Of a stretch of 64,000 nucleotides of DNA, positions 58,301-64,000 are shown piece after piece. The DNA is from Platerodrilus igneus (taxonomy: Eukaryota > Arthropoda > Insecta > Coleoptera > Lycidae). Each line of letters starts with the position of its first letter. Positions within the stretch are counted from its first letter, which is position 1. Made by a program: the position numbers and the translations under genes. The stretch covers positions 4,836,501-4,900,500 of the forward strand of contig JARFIW010000170.1 of the NCBI GenBank assembly GCA_036346225.1, written 5' to 3'. Under the pieces are notes generated by a model. That model was not told the DNA's origin. It did no database searches and saw nothing but the letters and a program-made list of their open reading frames with translations.

Positions 58301-61300
58301 CAGAATTGGGTCGTGTGTATTTTCATACATCCCTGCATTTTTAAATTACAAAAAGAATTGGAATTGGAAATTTACATAGATTTAGAAAATCAAAGTTTGG
58401 TAATAAAAATACTGCTGTTCTACCAATAGTAGTGATTACATACTAACTTGAAACAGGACACTGAAGCATTTGAAATAAAATCAAAGTAAAATTTAGAGAT
58501 TGGTTTAAAATGTTTTATAAATACGATAAAGTCTGCTCTGAAATATAAATTGTAATACACACAAAATTAAACTCCGTCTGCAATACACAGGGATCCTATG
58601 ACGCTAATATGGTTTTCAAGTCAGTTTTTGCGGTCTAAATTGAATCAAGATAGACACATTTTAAGACTTTATTACAACAGCAAATCTCTACTCTGTCGTA
58701 GTTAAACTGTGAAAATAAAAAATATCTAAGGTTAAGATATCAACGGAAAAATTTCCTAACCAAAATAGTGTTAGTCAATATAATGTTGAATAAACGTACA
58801 GTGGCTTAGAGCGTTAACTGTTAAACAAAAACTTCACTATTTATATCATAAAATCAAGTACCCAACACCTTATTTCACAAACAAAATTAGATACCGTAAA
58901 GTGCAATATCAACAAAAATCTAAGCGCTCTCATACTTTCAAAGTATTTTGGCCACAAAGCATGATAGTGCAGTCCGTGATCTGGATTTCGTAACCACCCA
59001 TCGAAATTTCATTCTTGAACATGAACGTAAATCCGTGTCAATCAGTGCTTTAAATTTGTTGTCCAATTTATGTAAGCTGCTGAAATTAACAGCACCCCAT
59101 GATTTATTATTTATTACTTTCGTCCAGCAAATACCGTTATTAAAAAATTTACTCTTTCAAGATTATCATACTTGTAGCAAAAGCAAACAACCACAAAATG
59201 TATCCAGTTCCAAGGAGAATTTAACAGAGTAATTAAAAAGAAAGCTAAACAAAAGTATCCCTGGAATATATAGATGAAAGAACCTGACGTAACAAAGAAA
59301 CATTTGCTGTGTTTCACATATTACTTGGATTTGCTAATTATAAGTCGCTTGTGTTATAAAAACCTAAGAATTAGAATAAAGCGGTGGTGTGTGATTTCAT
59401 TATCGAGCGATTACTGGGCAATTTTTCTATATCTGCGTGGTTTGTAATGCATGCCATTTTAAATTACTTAATTTCTTAAATTAACCCAAATAAAATCTGT
59501 TATCATGTCTTGTTATAAAATTTTACTATGAATTTTAATCGAGCTATTACATTTAAAATATCCAATTAAAGGGTTTCTAGGAAACTTTAATGTTTTATTT
59601 TCGAGTTTGTCGATGGTAAATTCAGAGAACTACTTCCTTTACGCGCCGTGTTTTTAGTAAGCTTCTGAGCATCACAACTTTATGAAGGAATATAGACTTT
59701 TAGTATTACAAAAGAAATATATAAATGTTGGTTTTTGATCAGCAACATTACAATTGCGTATTGCGATAAGTCACCAGCAGCAATGTTTATTGAAGGTCAT
59801 CATAAAGGTAATCTAGCAACATTTCGACGCCGCAACCCGAGCAAATTTGGAGAAATTTAAGAAAAGTTCGAATTATGTAAATATTCATTTTCTTAGAGAA
59901 TCGTATTTAGGAAAACGCTCAGACATTGAATTATAAATACATAAAGACGGGATTGAAAAAGTGTTCATCCTAATGACGATGAAATGGTGTATTTAGATAA
60001 GGATAATAGTATATTCCGCGAGTTGAAGGACGTTTTTCAACGAGTTTCATCTAAATTTATGGTAAAAAGTACGCAATTACGTAAATGCGTAACTATTATA
60101 AAACATTTCATTTGATCGTGTTTATGTTCAAAAGAAAACAAACCTTTTTAAACCGAGTGCATAATATTTAATTGCGTTTTCTTCTTTATACCAAACATAC
60201 GTTGGTATTTAAATGAAACCGTATTTATTTAAACTATCAGTCAATATTCAAGGAAAAAGTTAGAACTTCATTAAACGTACACTGGAATAATCTTGTACTA
60301 AATAAAGTAAACGACATCGTTCAGATTACGAGATAAAACGAAATTAATTACCCCTATAAATCTATGTTGTAAAGATAAGATAACTTATAGATAAACTTCA
60401 ACTAATTAGTAGCCTGAGGCTATTAGAATGACGGGTTTCTGAAGGTTGCATCATTCATGAAGATTCTCGATACTTATGTCACGGACCAGTCCGCGTTTAG
60501 CACAATCTGAGCATAGAAACGACAAATAGACTTCCCTAGATTTTTCTAGATGCGTGACGTTTGTTTATATAACCCAATAGAAGTCAAATACGGGGACCAG
60601 TCGATCAATATTTATTCAAACTCCACGTAGTAAAAATATTACAGTTTTAATAGTGAAAATTCTTGTAATAGGGACGGAAAATTGTTATAAATGCTCAAAA
60701 GCAAGTGAGGTCATCGGAAGTACGTAAAATTGATTAAAATGAAGAACAAAGAATAAATAATAATTGATTCCTGGAAGCTAAAGTTTTTAAATTTCAATAA
60801 AAGTATATAAGGGGTTAGAATGGAAATTCTGATGGTATTTAATGCAAATTTTTTAACGATTTGAATAATTTTGGACATGCATGGATGACTACGCGCTAAA
60901 CAGAGGCAACAACAACGACCTGTATAATTTACACGGTAATTACATTTTTAAAATTTTAAAAACGGACATTTTCGTTTATTAGTTAAGGTCTGTGATAAGA
61001 GTAGTTGTGTGTGCTAGTATTTGAAATTAGGGTAGTATGAATGTAGAAGTTGATAATTCGATTCAGAAGTGGCGACCTTCAGTGAGATTTTGACAGTATA
61101 ACAAATTTACTAAACCTAACTGATCAGATACGCTTAAAATTCGATTTTAAAGAGGCGGATATTGCTCTATTTATCTTATCTTGAAAAATTTTGTACACAC
61201 TAAGATTTAATTAAAGAGTTATAGGTGAATGAAATTAAGATTAGAGTGTACTCATACCGATTATAAAAGAGACTTTGGAATCTAACTTAAGTTTAAGTGA

Positions 61301-61678
61301 CTACTTACTTAAAAGCTATATTTTTATTATATTTAAGATATTGTTTGTAAGGCAAAGCCATTGTAGCAATTTTGGATATTACTTTTAGATCTTAATTTGT
61401 ATGAAAGTGTTTTTCCTCTAGAGGTTATACTGTTTGCTAGGGAAAAGTTGTTGTGGATGCAGTAATAATTATTTGAAAGATTGTTTGTTAAAGAATATTT
61501 CGAATCATTATAAGTTTTGCCTGATTCTAATGCTTTTATTTAAATTAAACTAGCAAAAATAATTAGGGCACATTTTATTAATCACTTTAGTCCACAGCAT
61601 CTTTCATTGGCTTCAAAAGTTGGACCGCTCGAGTTCAGCGCAACTTTTATTGACTCCCAATGTCGAACATCTTCACAG

Positions 61679-61680
<2 letters not shown>
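55376..61680. other. AT-rich DNA without recognisable genes
   Basis: Only short frames (up to 94 codons, 58948-59232 on the plus strand) with no known domain, no conserved partner in the window and no convincing splice pattern around them. It could be intergenic or long-intron DNA; the sequence does not decide between them. Confidence 0.45.

Positions 61681-61719
<39 letters not shown>
61681..61719. repeat. (AT)n microsatellite
   Basis: About 19 perfect AT units. Confidence 0.95.
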
Positions 61720-61724
<5 letters not shown>

Positions 61725-63607
61725 GGATTTAAAGGGTAAGTAGGTGTAGACAATAAAATTTTAGCAACCGTGTATATAGAAATAAGAGCAAATTATTTAC
61801 GCGCCAAATTAATTTAATTCATATAGTGAAAACGGACGAGTATTGCAGGATTTTTCTATATTTAAATAATTGGAATGTTAGAATTACATAAGGGAAGAAA
61901 AGCTTTAAAGTACATAAAAGCTCAAGGATACGCATATTTAATTATAATTTCTTTTAATCAAACGCATGAAAGCAAAAAGGGAGCTTGCATGCATAAGAAA
62001 ATCAATAATTTCTAGCACAAATGTATTCGTTTTAAAAGCCAACGTTCATTTACACAGATACTACGAAGGGGAAAATCTAGGAATTGTTATTTTCAAACGG
62101 TCGATAATTTCAAGAAACACCTGTTGGTTAAATGTTACGTTCAGAGAATATTAAACGAACGTTATTATAGAATTCCATAGAAATTGTTTTCAACGATCAA
62201 TTTGTATAAGCAGCTATATTAACAAATATCTTAAGGAGTGAGTAGAATGAACAATCGATAATGTAAGACAGATAGAGAAGCAGATAAAGCAAACGTTGGA
62301 TAGAAGTGACGTAGGATATACACGTGGATTTGGTGAAGACGTATTGTAGACGTCCTACAATATCGATTTTCTGTAACTCAAGTGGGGTTCGAAAGGATAC
62401 AACAAACATGCATAGAACAGAGATGGATAGCGGATATGTGGAGCATTGGTTGATAGCCAGCAGTTTTCGAAAAGAGCGCATACGGTAAGGTAGGAAACGA
62501 ATTCTATGTAAACAGCACGACGGATGGGAGAAATTTTTCAGACTTTATAGTCGGTTACGTTCAAAATTTTAAGAAACCGCTTTAAAAACAAGCTTTTCTC
62601 ATGAAACGGGTTCCACTAGAGGAATTGAAGAATAATATAAATACCCGGGCGGAGATATTAAAGCTCTGGAAAGCAATTTGTATGCGTGAAATATCTGGAG
62701 TGGTAGCGGAGATATTAGATGGTGGGGATCTGTGGATCCTGGTATCAGCGTAGTAAATAGACACAACGACGAGGGGTTTCTGGTAGCCATCTCCAGCGGT
62801 GACGAAGAAAGGTGTCTCTAGGTATAAATTTGAAATTTCTGTTTTTATATAAACATTTGTGGAGATTTTTGTGTTGTGTGTATTTATTGTTTTTAAAAAT
62901 TTGTTTAAAAAGGTACATGTGCAGGACAATTTAAAAATTTTGAGTATTAAAAAAGGGTTTATTGAGGATATATAAAAATTTATTCAAGCTATAAATTGTG
63001 GTTGTAAGGAGTAAACGGATCTGTAAATTTGTTTTCAATAATGCAAGGTTTAAAAAGCATTTACAAAACTGGGTTATAATGAGCTCACAATACACCAGTA
63101 TGAAGTCAAATTAGGGTTATATGTGGGGCCCATCTACTTATATCTACTCGAATTTGTTTAAAATCATTTGAAAATCAAAGACTTTAAAGCATTCAATAAA
63201 TTGAGCTGGTAATAATTGTACCAAACTGTACTCAACTGTTACTCAAGTGTAAATATTTTATCTGTTAATATGTGTAAATAAAAGGTTGTATGGATGTTGT
63301 CTTATTTTGGTAATTTCATTTGATGGTGGGAGTGTGAGAGAGGTATGTACGTAAAAATAGGTATTCAAGAAGAGGCCGATAGCTGAGCTAGCCAGGGTGA
63401 GCAGAGAAATTCGAAGGCGTCCAAAATAAAGGATAAGGAATTTTTTTTTATTTTCTTTTTTGAATTTTTCATGTAGAGCCCAGGTGGGGCACGAATTTTA
63501 CTGAGGTTCCACGGCACTTTTATGACGGCCGAACGCTGGGGCTCGAATGATTTAGGTGAAGGCTCGATGCTAAAAGCTTTGTTCCCGAATTTTGGTGACT
63601 TCCACGG

Positions 63608-63609
<2 letters not shown>
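61720..63609. other. AT-rich DNA without recognisable genes
   Basis: Short frames on both strands only. A more GC-balanced patch at 62570-62820 is open on the minus strand for 115 codons (62582-62929), in two overlapping frames, with no motif I recognise. Confidence 0.4.

Positions 63610-63642
<33 letters not shown>
63610..63642. repeat. (TA)n microsatellite
   Basis: About 16 perfect TA units. The remaining 350 bases to the window edge are AT-rich without recognisable features. Confidence 0.95.
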
Positions 63643-63645
<3 letters not shown>

Positions 63646-64000
63646 GTATATTACCTTGATAAAGATCTACTTCAGAAATTCGAGAAATTTCGAGAACGAA
63701 TCAATTTGTTAAATATTTATTCGTATAGGAACATTTGTGAAATACCTTGTATAAAGGGTATTAATCACGTTCGAAGCATAAACCATTGTGATTAAAAAGT
63801 TTTCATTTAGATAAGATAGTTTATCAAAGCATGTGTTTGTGTAAATACTCTGAAAGAAAATCAATTCATAATTAATAATTAAAAGATTCTGTTCAAATAC
63901 GTAAATATCCTATAAGCAATTTCAGTTTAAATTTAATAATTAAAGGATCAATTTACGGTTAAATGCATCTAAATTTTATGTAATATTGCGTGCATTAATA

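Noticed and set aside
58948..59232. 94-codon host protein
   Set aside because: No recognisable domain, no ATG at the start of the frame, and no splice or conservation evidence; left as an unannotated frame.

Overview
The window is AT-rich eukaryotic DNA with no operons, no dense coding and no gene of cellular function that I can identify. The content (tRNA-derived SINEs, three groups of non-LTR retrotransposon, a Tc1/mariner-type transposon, MITE-like palindromes, microsatellites) points to an arthropod, most probably an insect with a repeat-rich genome. Species cannot be told from this sequence. Every protein-coding stretch I recognise belongs to a mobile element, and all are broken by stops, frameshifts or deletions.

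Layout. 1-3300: unrecognised AT-rich and purine-rich DNA, with a possible LTR-element primer site at the left edge. 3302-3600: SINE copy 1. 3725-4560: head-to-head array of about 146-bp units. 4868-5706: rearranged fragment of an RTE-like LINE (family R). 7870-8450: diverged copy of a non-coding repeat (family H). 9640-10200: minus-strand 3' remnant of an I/R1-group LINE. 11208-13727: tandemly duplicated Tc1/mariner-type transposon with SINE copy 2 inside the first copy. 13755-26745: one copy of family H split by a 6.1-kb element with 2.3-2.5 kb inverted repeats (14160-20298) and by an I/R1-group LINE with RNase H (LINE1, 20895-24934). 26793-28360: second I/R1-group LINE (LINE2). 30095-32665: uninterrupted family H copy. 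33105-37248: family R LINE, minus strand. 38655-38995: stand-alone LINE1 3' tail. 40507-41854: third close family H copy. 42286-47445: the best preserved family R LINE, itself split by a 1-kb insertion. 47874-48182: SINE copy 3. 49277-49508: palindromic MITE-like element. 51979-55375: degraded family R LINE. 55376-64000: no recognisable genes, two TA microsatellites.

How the parts relate. Three observations stand out. (1) The SINE and LINE1 end in the same 30-nt hairpin, the arrangement expected when a SINE borrows a LINE's reverse transcriptase. (2) Two full-length family R insertions, each bounded by its own target-site duplication, carry the same unusual triplicated 3' end, so that structure was copied as one unit. 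(3) The 6.1-kb inverted-repeat element has a 9-bp target duplication, and unoccupied versions of the same site exist in the window. Nested insertions give a relative order of events: the transposon duplication came before SINE copy 2, and family H came before the 6.1-kb element and LINE1.

All homology statements are by eye from sequence and family knowledge. No alignment scores or database searches were run.
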